Shown here: piece by piece, positions 53,809 through 63,463 of the stretch
How the letters are laid out: each line of letters starts with the position of its first letter
Position numbering within the stretch: the first letter of the stretch is position 1
Assembly (NCBI GenBank): GCA_036504215.1
Contig: DASXVO010000086.1
Span: 62,001-126,000 of the forward strand
Length of the DNA stretch: 64,000 nt
Direction: 5' to 3'
DNA from: Vicinamibacterales bacterium
GTDB taxonomy: Bacteria; Acidobacteriota; Vicinamibacteria; Vicinamibacterales; Fen-181
The notes under the pieces: generated by a model
What the model was told of the DNA's origin: nothing
The model's database searches: none
The model's input: only the letters and a program-made list of their open reading frames with translations
Made by a program: the position numbers and the translations under genes

Positions 53809-54747
53809 GTGAACAGAACACTGTCCGTTGTCCTCGCGATTCCCGCGTGCATCGTCCTCGTCGCCGCCGCCTCCGCGCAGACCGCGGCACCGGCTCGCCC
53901 ACTCTCCCTCCAGAAGCTGGACGCCTCGATCGCGAGGGTCACGGCGAGCGTCAACGCCAGTTGGGGCATCTACGTGAAGTCGCTGGAGACCGGCGAGGAA
54001 CTGACCATCGACGCCGACAAGCAGATGGACACGATGAGCGTCATCAAGATTCCGCTCATGGCCGAGGTCTTCCAGCAGATCAAAGACGGGCGGCTCAGCC
54101 TGGCGGACAAGTACACGCTGGCCAAAGACGACATGTTGCCTGGCACCGGCGTGATGCGCAGCCTCGACGCGGGCGACACGTTCACGATCAGGGATCTGCT
54201 CACGCTGATGATTATCGTGTCGGACAACACGGCCACCGACGTGCTGTACCGACTGGTCGGGGGGCCGGAAGCCGTCAATACGCGGATGCGGGCGCTCGGG
54301 CTGAAACAGACCGTGGCGCCGGCCAACGCGCGGACGTGGTTCGACGCACTCGCCGCCATGCGGAATGCCGAACGGTTCCACCGGGAGGCCAGGCACCCGT
54401 ACGGCCTCTCGACGCCCCGCGAGATCGGGCAACTGCTCGAGATGATGGAGCGGGGCACGCTCGTGGACAAGGCGTCGTCCGACCTGATGCTCGAGATGAT
54501 GCGCGGACAGCTCTACCGGACGCGGATCCCCCGCTACCTGAGCGGGTACCGGATTCCCCACAAGACTGGCGACTTCCTGCCCTACATCGGCAACGATGTC
54601 GGCGTGCTCGAAGCGCCAGGGGCTCCGGGCCAGCGCATCGTCATCAGCATCTTCACCGCGAACCACTTCGGAGCGGGCGAACGGCTCGAGGAGGCGATCG
54701 GCCGGGTGGCCGAACAGGTTGGCGCGTACTTCGCGTACAGACAGTAG
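53809..54747 (+). CDS. Class-A-beta-lactamase-like secreted serine hydrolase
   Basis: 312 residues from a GTG behind GGAGGAG. Signal peptide TLSVVLAIPACIVLVAAASA. The SxxK motif is in DTMSVIKIPLMAEVF, SDN in LMIIVSDNTATDVLYRL and KTG in YRIPHKTGDFLPYI, in the class A order and spacing. The omega-loop ExxLN motif with the deacylating Glu is not visible; the region reads RHPYGLSTPREIGQLLEMM. It may therefore be a slow acyl-enzyme former, a peptidase or an esterase of the fold rather than a true resistance enzyme. It is divergent from the regulator gene. Confidence 0.8.
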   Translation: MNRTLSVVLAIPACIVLVAAASAQTAAPARPLSLQKLDASIARVTASVNASWGIYVKSLETGEELTIDADKQMDTMSVIKIPLMAEVFQQIKDGRLSLADKYTLAKDDMLPGTGVMRSLDAGDTFTIRDLLTLMIIVSDNTATDVLYRLVGGPEAVNTRMRALGLKQTVAPANARTWFDALAAMRNAERFHREARHPYGLSTPREIGQLLEMMERGTLVDKASSDLMLEMMRGQLYRTRIPRYLSGYRIPHKTGDFLPYIGNDVGVLEAPGAPGQRIVISIFTANHFGAGERLEEAIGRVAEQVGAYFAYRQ

Positions 54748-54825
54748 CCGCGTGCCGACGCCGCCGCGCGGCGCGTCTCGACGCTCCGCGCCTCGGTCAC
54801 CCGGGGCAGCGAGGGCACCGGGGCC

Positions 54826-56088
54826 TCACATCATCACGAGCGGCCACAGGCCGCACAACGCGAGAACGACGAGCGCAATCAGACTCTCGACGCCCGTCCG
54901 CCGGTCGGCGAACGTGAACGCATAGAGCCCCTTGACGACGTTGTTGCTCGTCACGGTGATGAGAATGGCGACCGCCGCGACGTACAGCGGCGTGGCGTTG
55001 CCGCCAGACTGCGTCATCCCCATGATGAAGGGATCGACATCGGTCACGCCCATGATGGCCGCGAGGCCGTATACGCCCGCGTGCCCCAGGTACGCGACGG
55101 CCAACTGGGTGGCAATCAGCATGACGACGAAGATCAGCGCGAACATGAGCGCGGCACCCAGTTCCAGGGGATTCTTCGGCACGTATTCGCGCTTGATGCT
55201 GCCGTCGTGCCCGTCGGCCACCCGCGACAGGACGAAGCCGCCAGCCATGGCGACGGCGGCCAGTACCGCGAACGACGGGCCGAGCAATCGCGCCAGCGCG
55301 CCGTTGAACAGCGCGAGCAACGCAATCAGCCGGAGGTACATCATGCCCGACGCCATGAGAATGCCGCCCGCGAACAGATGCGCCCGACGCTCGCGCTTCG
55401 CCCGTCGCGCCAGCACGACGGTCGTCACCGTCGACGAGTAGGCACCGCCGAGTATGGCCGCCAGCGTCACGCCGCCCCGGCCCTTGGTGGCTTTCTGCAG
55501 GACGTAACTGCCGTACGACACGGCGCTGACGGCCACGACGACCAGCCAGATCCTGAACGGGTTGAGCAGGAAGGGCCCGACGGTCTTGTCCGGCAGCACG
55601 GGCAGGACGACGGCCGTGAGGAACAGGAACTTCCCGAACGTGAGGATCTCGCCGGGCGCCGTCCGGAGCGCCAGGTTCTCGAGCGCCGTCTTCAACTCGA
55701 GCAGGAGCAGGCTCACCACGGCAATCGTCGTCGCAATCCAGAAGTGGTCGTAGTAGACCAGCGCCCCGAGCAGGTACGTCGTGAGGCCGGTCATCTCGGA
55801 CGTCGCGCCGGCAGACGATGCCTGGAGCTTGTGGAGATACGACGCAACCAGGAACGCCCCGACAACGGCCAGGCCGACGGCGACCACGATGTACTGCGTG
55901 CCGGCCACGAGCGCGGTCGAGTAGCCCACGAGGCCGATCAGCGGGAACGTGCGCACGCCGCCGAAGAAGTAACGCTCCTTCGCGCCCTTGTGCTCCTCGC
56001 GTTCGAGGCCGACCAGGAATGACAGGAAGAGCACGAGCACGATCTTGACGCCGTCGGGCGGCAGCGACTGCATGAGGTCGTTCAGCAC
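54826..56088 (-). CDS. MgtC/SapB-type membrane protein with DUF4010
   Basis: 420 residues from a GTG behind AAGGAGG. The N-terminal MgtC-like unit (KIVLVLFLSFLVGLEREEHK, GVRTFPLIGLVGYSTALVAG) and the DUF4010 part (GILMASGMMYLRLIALLALF, AIMGVTDVDPFIMGMTQSGG) give eleven to twelve hydrophobic helices. The LEREE motif is typical of the family. Such proteins are of unknown transport function. The gene starts 24 bases after the AOR stop, so the two are probably cotranscribed. Confidence 0.88.
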   Translation of the reverse strand: MLNDLMQSLPPDGVKIVLVLFLSFLVGLEREEHKGAKERYFFGGVRTFPLIGLVGYSTALVAGTQYIVVAVGLAVVGAFLVASYLHKLQASSAGATSEMTGLTTYLLGALVYYDHFWIATTIAVVSLLLLELKTALENLALRTAPGEILTFGKFLFLTAVVLPVLPDKTVGPFLLNPFRIWLVVVAVSAVSYGSYVLQKATKGRGGVTLAAILGGAYSSTVTTVVLARRAKRERRAHLFAGGILMASGMMYLRLIALLALFNGALARLLGPSFAVLAAVAMAGGFVLSRVADGHDGSIKREYVPKNPLELGAALMFALIFVVMLIATQLAVAYLGHAGVYGLAAIMGVTDVDPFIMGMTQSGGNATPLYVAAVAILITVTSNNVVKGLYAFTFADRRTGVESLIALVVLALCGLWPLVMM

Positions 56089-56112
56089 GAGGCCTCCTTG
56101 GGCCAGCCGATT

Positions 56113-57984
56113 TCAGAACTCCAGCAACGACTCGTGCGTCCCTTTGTGCATCTCGTACCAGAAATCGAGTGCCGCTTCACGCCGGTCCTTCTCGAAGCGG
56201 CTCAACCAGTCCGCCAGTTCTGGCCGCTCGACGTGCCCAACGTCGCGGCGCCGCCTGAGGAACTCGTACACGAGGTCCGCATTGCGGCCCGCCTCCCAGA
56301 ACACCGAGGCGTTGCGGCTGTTGATGCGGCCCGCGGTCAGCTTCACCTTCTCGACGAACTCCTTGCCAAGGCCGTACAGCGCCTGCACGATCTCCTCCCC
56401 CATCTCCTCGGCCCACCCACGGTGGAAGCGGCAGATCCCGAGGTTGTCCATCAGCAGCTCCTGCACGAGCCGTTCGGCATTCATCCGTCCGAGTTGCCGG
56501 GGAGGGAGGAAGTCCGGCCCGTAGTACATGTAGTACTTGCCCATGATCGGCATCGGCGCGAGGGCGCCTGGCGTCCAGTACTGGTTCGGGACCATCCAGC
56601 CCTTCCGGGCGAACGCGGCGTGCACGAACAGATCGAGGACCTGCCGCCCCTTCACGCGTGCGAGCCGCCGCGCGCGGCGCCGCGGTCCCTGGAGCAGATC
56701 GACATGGCGCGACACGATCGCGTCGAGCATGGCGACGCCCAGATCCGCGTTGTGCGCGGAGTCCTCGACCACGCGGAAGCCATCCGGGGTGAAGACCGGC
56801 TTCTCGGTCGCGCCAACGTCGTCCGGCGTCAGCACGCCCTCGTGCACGCACTCGAACAGCCACGAGAGCACGCCGCCCGCAGCAATCGCGTCGAAGCCCA
56901 GGGTGTCCGCGCGGTGCGCGAGCCGCTCCGCCGCCCGCTGGTCGAAGATGCCGCACTGCGGGCCCATCGTCTCGTAGGGCTCGTAGTCCTTCTTGAACTC
57001 GCCGCGCATCTTCTTGCACACCGCGGAACAGGGTTCGCCGCACGTGTGCTGCTGTCTGGCGTCGATGGTCTCCTCGTTGAACTGCTTGAGGTAGTGCTCC
57101 AGGACGAGCGTCCGGTGGAGGTCGACGCGCTCGCTCTCGCTCATGTAGATGCTGCGGTAGTTGAACGACAGCATGGCACCGCCCAGCGTGGCGAAGTTCG
57201 CGCCGAGCGTCCCGCCCGTCGAGAGTCTCGGATCGAAGCGGTACTTCGTCGTCGCTTCGAAGTCCTTGGCCGCGAGCCGCTTCTGGAAGCGCACCTGGAA
57301 CCACTCGTCGGCCACCTTGCGGTCCCGGAAATCCTCGTCCACCACCGTGCCGCCGTAGATCACCGCCGCGATGTTGTGCTCGTGGAGCATCCGCGAGCCG
57401 AACCCACCACGCCCCGCCCACGTGTCAACGTCGGTGAGCTTGCCGTTCCCGTCGATCGGCACCGACACGATGGCGCCGAAGTCGGTCGCCTCGGCGGCGG
57501 GCCCCACGGCGAGAATCCGAGGCGCCTGCGCATAACGTGCGGTGAACCGCTCGTGGACGTGATCGAGCACGGCATAGACACCCAGGCGGCCCGACGCCCA
57601 GACGCGCGTGAGGTCCACCGGCTCGAGTGAAACGTCGATCTCCTCGCCGTTCTGACGGTTGAGGATCAGCACCGACGGCCTCGCGGCACAGCCGACCAGC
57701 GAGAGCATGTTGATCCCCAGGTTGTCGAACACCAGCCCGGCACCGCCCATCGACGACACGTAGAACCCGCCCCAACAGGGGGAGAATCCGGTGACGATCA
57801 GCCGGTTCGATCCCGGCAGAATCGAGCCGGCCAGCAGGCCCACTCCAATGTTCAGGCTGTTGAACCGGCCGGTGAGATGCAGCCCGAGGTCCACGGGACC
57901 GAAGAAATCGCCGACGGGGTACTTCGCCACGCGGTAGTAACCGGTGCCGGCGTCGACGAAGAGGACTTTCTGCTGGACGTCCAT
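56113..57984 (-). CDS. Tungsten-containing aldehyde:ferredoxin oxidoreductase (AOR family)
   Basis: 623 residues; start MDVQQKVLFVDAGTGYYRV has GGAGAG upstream, and longer frames run into the hairpin leader. NRLIVTGFSPCWGGFYVSSM and YGGTVVDEDFRDRK-type segments belong to the N-terminal pterin domain. The [4Fe-4S] ligands are in TCGEPCSAVCKKMRGEF and the late LLMDNLGICRFHRG, matching the CxxCxxxC and DxxGLC motifs. The family oxidises aldehydes to acids with ferredoxin, using a tungsto-bispterin, or reduces acids in reverse. Homologues vary in substrate, which is not predictable here. Confidence 0.9.
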   Translation of the reverse strand: MDVQQKVLFVDAGTGYYRVAKYPVGDFFGPVDLGLHLTGRFNSLNIGVGLLAGSILPGSNRLIVTGFSPCWGGFYVSSMGGAGLVFDNLGINMLSLVGCAARPSVLILNRQNGEEIDVSLEPVDLTRVWASGRLGVYAVLDHVHERFTARYAQAPRILAVGPAAEATDFGAIVSVPIDGNGKLTDVDTWAGRGGFGSRMLHEHNIAAVIYGGTVVDEDFRDRKVADEWFQVRFQKRLAAKDFEATTKYRFDPRLSTGGTLGANFATLGGAMLSFNYRSIYMSESERVDLHRTLVLEHYLKQFNEETIDARQQHTCGEPCSAVCKKMRGEFKKDYEPYETMGPQCGIFDQRAAERLAHRADTLGFDAIAAGGVLSWLFECVHEGVLTPDDVGATEKPVFTPDGFRVVEDSAHNADLGVAMLDAIVSRHVDLLQGPRRRARRLARVKGRQVLDLFVHAAFARKGWMVPNQYWTPGALAPMPIMGKYYMYYGPDFLPPRQLGRMNAERLVQELLMDNLGICRFHRGWAEEMGEEIVQALYGLGKEFVEKVKLTAGRINSRNASVFWEAGRNADLVYEFLRRRRDVGHVERPELADWLSRFEKDRREAALDFWYEMHKGTHESLLEF

Positions 57985-58036
57985 GCTGCTTACTCTCCGT
58001 GCCTGCGGGCAGACACGCCCACAGCCACTGCGAATC

Positions 58037-58065
58037 CCGATCGGCGGCGGGCCTCCGCCGATCGG
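58037..58065. repeat. 11-bp hairpin in the divergent leader
   Basis: CCGATCGGCGG (58037-58047) and CCGCCGATCGG (58055-58065) are perfectly complementary around a seven-base loop. It lies 52 bases upstream of the AOR start and 125 bases before the amidohydrolase start, and may be an operator or a dispersed palindrome. Confidence 0.6.
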
Positions 58066-58190
58066 CTCGGGCAGCGCGAGGCGTATCCCCCTGCTCGGCG
58101 GCGGCGCGGGCCGGACCCGCGACAGAGTACCACGCTTTCCCTTGACCCGCGCGGCGTGGGAAGGCAGCATACCCGCGGAGGAACGGCACC

Positions 58191-59774
58191 ATGTCTGCTG
58201 CGCTCACCCGCCCACGGGCGATAGGTTTCGGCCTGCTCGTCGTCTCCGCGTTGCTCGGCGTTCCGGTGCGCTCGGCGGTGCAGCCTGCGCCCGCCGTCAA
58301 GGCGCCTGCCCACGGGAAGTCAGTCACGCGCCTGCTGATTCGAAACGCCATGGTGATCTACGGCAACGCGAAGCCGGCGTTCGGCCCCGTGGACATCCTC
58401 GTGCAGGATGGCCTCATCGCGCGGGTCGGCCCCCCTTCGAAGAAGGACCCGCCGCCGGATGCGGTCATCGACGCCACCGGCAAATACGTGATGCCGGGAA
58501 TCGTCAACGCCCATATGCACCTGCAGGACGAGCGCGGGGGCAAGGCGCAACCGTTCCAGTACGAGGCCAACCTGCTGCTCGCGTGCGGCGTCACGACCGT
58601 GCGCGATGTCGGATCCGAGTTCGAGAGGGCGAAGAAGTGGCGGACGGACAGCGCCGCGCACACGCTCGTGGCGCCGCGCATCTTCATCTACACGCCGAGC
58701 TGGCGCGGGCGGACGGGCAGCGCACCCGAGACGCCGCAGACCGTCCGTGCGGGTGTGCAGTGGGCCAAGCAGAACGGCGCCGACGGGGTTAAGATCTTCG
58801 GGATCGACCGTGATCTCCTCGAGGCCGTCCTGGACGAGGCACACAAGCAGAACCTCCGGAGCGCGACGCACATCGCCGTCGAGGAGACGACCGCGAAGGA
58901 CTTCGCCGAACTCGGCGTGACCTCGATCGAACATTTCTACGGCATTGCCGATTCCGCGCTCGACGGGATCCAGGATTTTCCGGCGGATCACAACGCCAGC
59001 AACGAGATCCATCGCTTCGGCCGGGCCGGCGAGCTGTACATCCAGAAGAACCTGAACCCCGAAAAGCTTTCGGGCGTGCTGGATCTGATGGTCCGGCAGA
59101 AGGTCGCCTGGGTACCGACGCTGTCAATCTACGTCGCCGGCCGCGATCTGATCCGTGCGCAGAATCTGCCCTGGTACAAGGAGTATCTCCATCCGACCAT
59201 GGAGGAGTACTGGAAGCCCGATCTGGAGCACCACGGCTCGTTCTTCCTGGGGTGGACGAGCACGCAGGAAACGCGGTGGAAGCAGGACTACCAGGTCTGG
59301 ATGGCGGCGCTGCGCGAGTTCGGCCTCAAGGGCGGCCTGATCGCGACGGGGGACGATGCCGGGTTCATCTATTCACTCTACGGCTTCGGCCTGATCCACG
59401 AGCTGGAGTTGATGGAAGAAGCCGGGTTCCACCCGCTCGAAGTGATCAAGCATGCGACGGTCAACGGCGCGAAGTTGCTCGGCGTGGACGACCGACTGGG
59501 CCGCGTGCGCCAGGGCTACGTGGCCGATCTCCTCGTCGTCAATGGCAACCCGCTCGAGAACCTGCACCTCCTGAATCCGTACGGAACCGACGTCCTCACG
59601 GTGAACGGCAGGGCCGTGTCGAACTACTCGGCGATCACGCCCGGCGACAAGAGCGTGAAGATCGAGCACGGTGGCGGCATCGAATGGACCATCAAGGACG
59701 GGGTGCCGTACCACGTGCCGACACTGATGAAGGAAACGCGGGAAATGGTGGCGGCGGCGCGCGTGAAGCGGTAG
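58191..59774 (+). CDS. Secreted metal-dependent amidohydrolase
   Basis: 527 residues. Signal-like start AIGFGLLVVSALLGVPVRSA. Metal ligands of the amidohydrolase barrel appear in order: GIVNAHMHLQDE (HxH), GADGVKIFGID (the Lys that becomes carbamylated), RSATHIAVEETT (His), TSIEHFYGIAD (His) and GLIATGDDAGFIYSLYG (Asp). The flanking beta-sandwich ends with GRVRQGYVADLLVVNGNPLE. The family hydrolyses amide or ester bonds in peptides, cyclic imides or ureas; here the substrate is unknown. The following gene begins 53 bases later. Confidence 0.9.
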   Translation: MSAALTRPRAIGFGLLVVSALLGVPVRSAVQPAPAVKAPAHGKSVTRLLIRNAMVIYGNAKPAFGPVDILVQDGLIARVGPPSKKDPPPDAVIDATGKYVMPGIVNAHMHLQDERGGKAQPFQYEANLLLACGVTTVRDVGSEFERAKKWRTDSAAHTLVAPRIFIYTPSWRGRTGSAPETPQTVRAGVQWAKQNGADGVKIFGIDRDLLEAVLDEAHKQNLRSATHIAVEETTAKDFAELGVTSIEHFYGIADSALDGIQDFPADHNASNEIHRFGRAGELYIQKNLNPEKLSGVLDLMVRQKVAWVPTLSIYVAGRDLIRAQNLPWYKEYLHPTMEEYWKPDLEHHGSFFLGWTSTQETRWKQDYQVWMAALREFGLKGGLIATGDDAGFIYSLYGFGLIHELELMEEAGFHPLEVIKHATVNGAKLLGVDDRLGRVRQGYVADLLVVNGNPLENLHLLNPYGTDVLTVNGRAVSNYSAITPGDKSVKIEHGGGIEWTIKDGVPYHVPTLMKETREMVAAARVKR

Positions 59775-59827
59775 GTGGGCGAACGGCGGCAGCACCTCAC
59801 AGCGTTCCTTTCTCCAGGAGTACCGAT

Positions 59828-61195
59828 ATGCGTGGATTCGATCGGCGGCGGTTCCTGCGGGCTGGCGCGGTGGCAAGTGTCGGCGCGGCCCTGCGCGGCG
59901 CGGACGTCGGTGCGACCGAGGGCATGGCGCAGGCCCAGGCGCGTGCCATCAGTACGTCCCCCCTGCTCGAGTTCCGCGTCCCGCCCATCGATCCGGTCCG
60001 TATCGGCTACGTGGGTGTGGGCGGGATGGGATCGGCGCACGTTCGCAACCTCCTCACGATCGAGGGCGTGCAGATCCGCGCCGTCTGCGACATCGTCCCC
60101 GAGAAGGTCGAACGCGCGCAGAAGTCGGTGGTGGACGCGGGGCAGCCCAGACCCGAGGGCTACACGAAGGGACCGGAGGATTTCCGGCGCCTCTGCCAGC
60201 GCGAGGACATCGACCTGGTCTACAACGCCACGCCGTGGGAGTGGCACGTGCCAGTCTGCGTGGCGGCGATGGAGGCCGGCAAGCACGCGGCGACCGAGGT
60301 GCCGGCTGCGATGACGATCGAGCAGTGCTGGCAGCTGGTGGAAACCTCCGAGCGGACGAAGCGGCACTGCGTGATGATGGAGAACTGCTGCTACGACCGG
60401 CCCGAGATGCTGTGCCTCAACATGGTGAAGAAGGGGCTGCTCGGCGAGATCATCCACGCGGAGGCGGGCTACCTGCACGATCTGCGTGCGATCAAGTTCA
60501 GCACCGAGGGCGAGGGCCTGTGGCGCCTGGCGCATGCGGTGAAGCGCGATGCGAATCTCTACCCGACGCACGGCCTCGGTCCGGTCGCGCAGTGCCTGGA
60601 CATCAACCGCGGTGACCGCTTCGAGTACCTCGTGTCGATGAGCACCGCGTCACGCGGTCTGAATCTCTACGCGGCGAAGGCGTTCGGGGCCAACGATCCG
60701 CGTGCGACGCGGAAGTACGCGCTGGGCGACGTCAATATCAGCCTCATCCACACGGCGCTCGGCAAGGTCATCACGCTCTACCACGACACCGACTCGCCGC
60801 GCCCCTACAGCCGGATCCACAAGGTTCAGGGGACCGCGGGGATCTTCGAGAAGTACCCGGAGCGGGTGTACGTCGAGGGCCGCAGCACCAGGGGAGATCA
60901 GTGGGACACGCTCGACACCTTCCGCGAGTACGACCATCCCTTGTGGACGTCACAGGCCGACAAGGCGCGCGGTGCGGGGCACGGCGGCATGGACTACATC
61001 GAGGACTACCGCCTGATTGACGCGCTGCGGCAGGGCCGCCCGCTCGACGTCGACGTCTACGACGCCGCGGCGTGGAGCGTGGTGACGGAACTGAGCGAGC
61101 TGTCGGTGGCGGGACGGGGCAAGCCCGTGGAGTTCCCCGACTTCACGCGAGGAGGGTGGAAGACACCCCGAGCGCTGCACGTGCAGGAGATCTGA
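59828..61195 (+). CDS. GH109-like Gfo/Idh/MocA-fold protein with Tat signal
   Basis: 455 residues; AGGAG precedes the ATG. DRRRFLRAGAVASVGAALRG is a twin-arginine signal. The Rossmann start VRIGYVGVGGMGSAHVRNLL is followed by AVCDIVPEKVERAQ, LVYNATPWEWHVPVCVAAME, GKHAATEVPAAMTIEQCWQL and MMENCCYDRPEMLCLNMVKK, a word order typical of GH109 proteins, which use NAD as a catalytic cofactor to cleave alpha-N-acetylgalactosamine. Assignment to the glycosidase family is by these blocks; a simple oxidoreductase role is an alternative. Confidence 0.85.
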   Translation: MRGFDRRRFLRAGAVASVGAALRGADVGATEGMAQAQARAISTSPLLEFRVPPIDPVRIGYVGVGGMGSAHVRNLLTIEGVQIRAVCDIVPEKVERAQKSVVDAGQPRPEGYTKGPEDFRRLCQREDIDLVYNATPWEWHVPVCVAAMEAGKHAATEVPAAMTIEQCWQLVETSERTKRHCVMMENCCYDRPEMLCLNMVKKGLLGEIIHAEAGYLHDLRAIKFSTEGEGLWRLAHAVKRDANLYPTHGLGPVAQCLDINRGDRFEYLVSMSTASRGLNLYAAKAFGANDPRATRKYALGDVNISLIHTALGKVITLYHDTDSPRPYSRIHKVQGTAGIFEKYPERVYVEGRSTRGDQWDTLDTFREYDHPLWTSQADKARGAGHGGMDYIEDYRLIDALRQGRPLDVDVYDAAAWSVVTELSELSVAGRGKPVEFPDFTRGGWKTPRALHVQEI

Positions 61196-61405
61196 CCCTC
61201 ACGGCGCCTTGCCTCCAGCACCTCTCCGTTGTATCGTTGTGCCTTGGGCGTATCCCATCAACAATCCTGATCGCCGCTGCGGACACGGGCGGGCCCTGGA
61301 ACTGGCGCCGGCCTGCGCGGGTGGGCGGAACTTACGGCATTCCGCTGGACCTGGACGTGTCGGGTGGACGATCCCGTGAGCGCTCCATCAGATGCGGAGG
61401 GTGAT

Positions 61406-63376
61406 GTGACGAAAGCTCGGCTGTCGAGGATGTTCGTATCGTGTGTCATCGCCGTCGCGTTCGCACTGCTCGCCCTGCCGGCCAGCACCGGCGTCGGACG
61501 GCAGCTGAGGACCGCGGCCCACAACGGCTACGACGTGGCGGCAGGAGAGGCGCTGGTGAAACTGCGCACGACCGCCGCACTCCCCGAGATCGAGAACGAG
61601 AGCGACGCCGACAGTTTCGAGGAAATCGGCGGCACCGGTGTACGGCGTGTTCACTCGCGCAGCCTGGGCACCGACGCGCTGATTGCGACGCTCGCCGCGC
61701 ATCCCGACGTCGAGTACGTCGAGCCGAACTACATCCTGCACGCGGTGGCGACGCCGAACGATCCCGGCTTTCCCAACCTGTATGGTTTGCTGAACACGGG
61801 CCAGGCGATCCAGGGCGTGGCGGGCACGCCCGGCGCGGACATCGGCGCGACGAGCGCCTGGGACCTCTCGACCGGCTCACGTGGCACGGTCGTCGCCGTG
61901 GTCGACACCGGCGTGGACTACAACCACCCGGACTTGGCGGCGAACGTCTGGTCCGCTCCCTCGTCGTTCACCGTGGTCATAGGGGGGAGCACCATCACGT
62001 GCGCTGGGGGAACGCACGGCTTCAACGCGATCGCGAAGACGTGCAATCCGATGGACGACAACGACCACGGCTCGCACGTGTCGGGAACGATTGGCGCCGT
62101 CGGGAACAACGGCGTCGGCGTCGTCGGTGTGAACTGGACGGCGAGCATCATGGGTGCGAAATTCCTGGATTCAACCGGCAGCGGCACGCTGGCCGATGCC
62201 ATCAATGCGATCGAGTTCGCGGTCCAGGCCAAGCAGGTGTTCGGCACCGGCGCCAACGTGCGCGTGCTGTCGAACAGCTGGGGCGGTGGCGGGTTCTCGC
62301 AGTCGCTGCTCGACGAAATCAACAGGGCGGACACCAACGACATGCTGTTCGTCGCCGCGGCGGGCAACAACGGCCGGAACAACGACACGACCGCGAACTA
62401 TCCTTCCAACTACGCCGCCCCGAACGTGGTGGCGGTCGCGGCCACCGACAACCGGGACCAGCTCGCGTCGTTCTCCAACTTCGGGCGCGGCACCGTGCAC
62501 CTCGGCGCGCCGGGCGTGAACATCCTGTCAACCGTCCGGAACGGCGCGTACGCGTACTTCAGCGGCACGTCGATGGCCACACCGCACGTGTCTGGCGCCG
62601 CCGCGCTCGTGCTCTCGAAGTGCACGCTCGACACGGCGGGACTGAAGGCCACGCTGCTGAACGCGGTGGATCCGATCGCGTCGCTCGCGACGGTGACGAT
62701 CACCGGGGGACGGCTGAACGTCTTTCGCGCGATCAGCAACTGCGCGGCGCCGCCGACGCCCGATTTCACCCTGACCGCCAGCCCCGCGTCGCGTTCGGTG
62801 GCGCCTGGCGCCAGCGCCACCTACACCGTGACGACGGCTGCGCTGAACGGCTTCACCGGAACGATCACGTTCGGGGCGGCCGGCCTGCCGGCGGGAGCAA
62901 CCGCCACGTTCTCGCCAGCGGCGGCAGCCGCAGGTGCGGCGTCCACACTGACCGTCGCTACGAGTTCGACGACACCGCCCGGATCGTATTCGATCGGCAT
63001 CACGGCGATCAGTGGCGGCGTCTCCCACTCGACCGGTGTCACGCTGGTCGTCGCGAACGCCGACTTCACGCTGTCGGTCAGCCCGTCGTCGCTCAGTGTA
63101 CGGCACGGTTCGAGCGGCTCCTTCACCGTCACCGTCACCTCGGCGAACGGATTCGCGGGAACGGTGAACCTGTCAGCCTCTGGCCTGCCGCAGCCCACGC
63201 AAGTGACGGCAACCTGGAGCGCCACGAGCGTGACCGTGCCCGCAGGCGGATCTGCCCAGGCGCGCCTCACGCTCGCGCCGGCCAGCAACGCGACACGGAC
63301 CACCTATGGTCTGAGGTTCACCGGGACGTCTGGATCGCTGTCGCATTCGGCGTCGGCCTCGTTCCGCGTCCGTTGA
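61406..63376 (+). CDS. Secreted subtilisin-like serine protease with two Ig-like repeats
   Basis: 656 residues from a GTG at 61406 behind GGAGG. Signal peptide FVSCVIAVAFALLALPASTG, an inhibitor-type propeptide (EALVKLRTTAALPEIENESD, ALIATLAAHPDVEYVEPNY), then the S8 domain with the full triad: VAVVDTGVDYNHPDLA (Asp), MDDNDHGSHVSGTIGAVG (His), NSWGGGG (oxyanion Asn) and YFSGTSMATPHVSGAAALVL (Ser). After ~residue 455 two ~95-residue Ig-like repeats follow, opening DFTLTASPASRSVAPGASAT and DFTLSVSPSSLSVRHGSSGS. A likely extracellular degradative enzyme. Confidence 0.95.
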   Translation: MTKARLSRMFVSCVIAVAFALLALPASTGVGRQLRTAAHNGYDVAAGEALVKLRTTAALPEIENESDADSFEEIGGTGVRRVHSRSLGTDALIATLAAHPDVEYVEPNYILHAVATPNDPGFPNLYGLLNTGQAIQGVAGTPGADIGATSAWDLSTGSRGTVVAVVDTGVDYNHPDLAANVWSAPSSFTVVIGGSTITCAGGTHGFNAIAKTCNPMDDNDHGSHVSGTIGAVGNNGVGVVGVNWTASIMGAKFLDSTGSGTLADAINAIEFAVQAKQVFGTGANVRVLSNSWGGGGFSQSLLDEINRADTNDMLFVAAAGNNGRNNDTTANYPSNYAAPNVVAVAATDNRDQLASFSNFGRGTVHLGAPGVNILSTVRNGAYAYFSGTSMATPHVSGAAALVLSKCTLDTAGLKATLLNAVDPIASLATVTITGGRLNVFRAISNCAAPPTPDFTLTASPASRSVAPGASATYTVTTAALNGFTGTITFGAAGLPAGATATFSPAAAAAGAASTLTVATSSTTPPGSYSIGITAISGGVSHSTGVTLVVANADFTLSVSPSSLSVRHGSSGSFTVTVTSANGFAGTVNLSASGLPQPTQVTATWSATSVTVPAGGSAQARLTLAPASNATRTTYGLRFTGTSGSLSHSASASFRVR

Positions 63377-63390
63377 ACCCTGAGCTTACT

Positions 63391-63463
63391 TGTGTTGACC
63401 AGGCTGCGCGCCCTGCGCACCCCATGAAGCGGGCGTTCCCTGCGGGAGGCGTTGGTCAACACA
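63391..63463 (+). terminator. Inverted repeat after the protease gene
   Basis: TGTGTTGACCA (63391-63401) and TGGTCAACACA (63453-63463) are perfect 11-base inverted copies with a GC-rich 51-base interval. It starts 14 bases after the protease stop. The large loop and lack of a T-run make ordinary termination uncertain. Confidence 0.4.
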
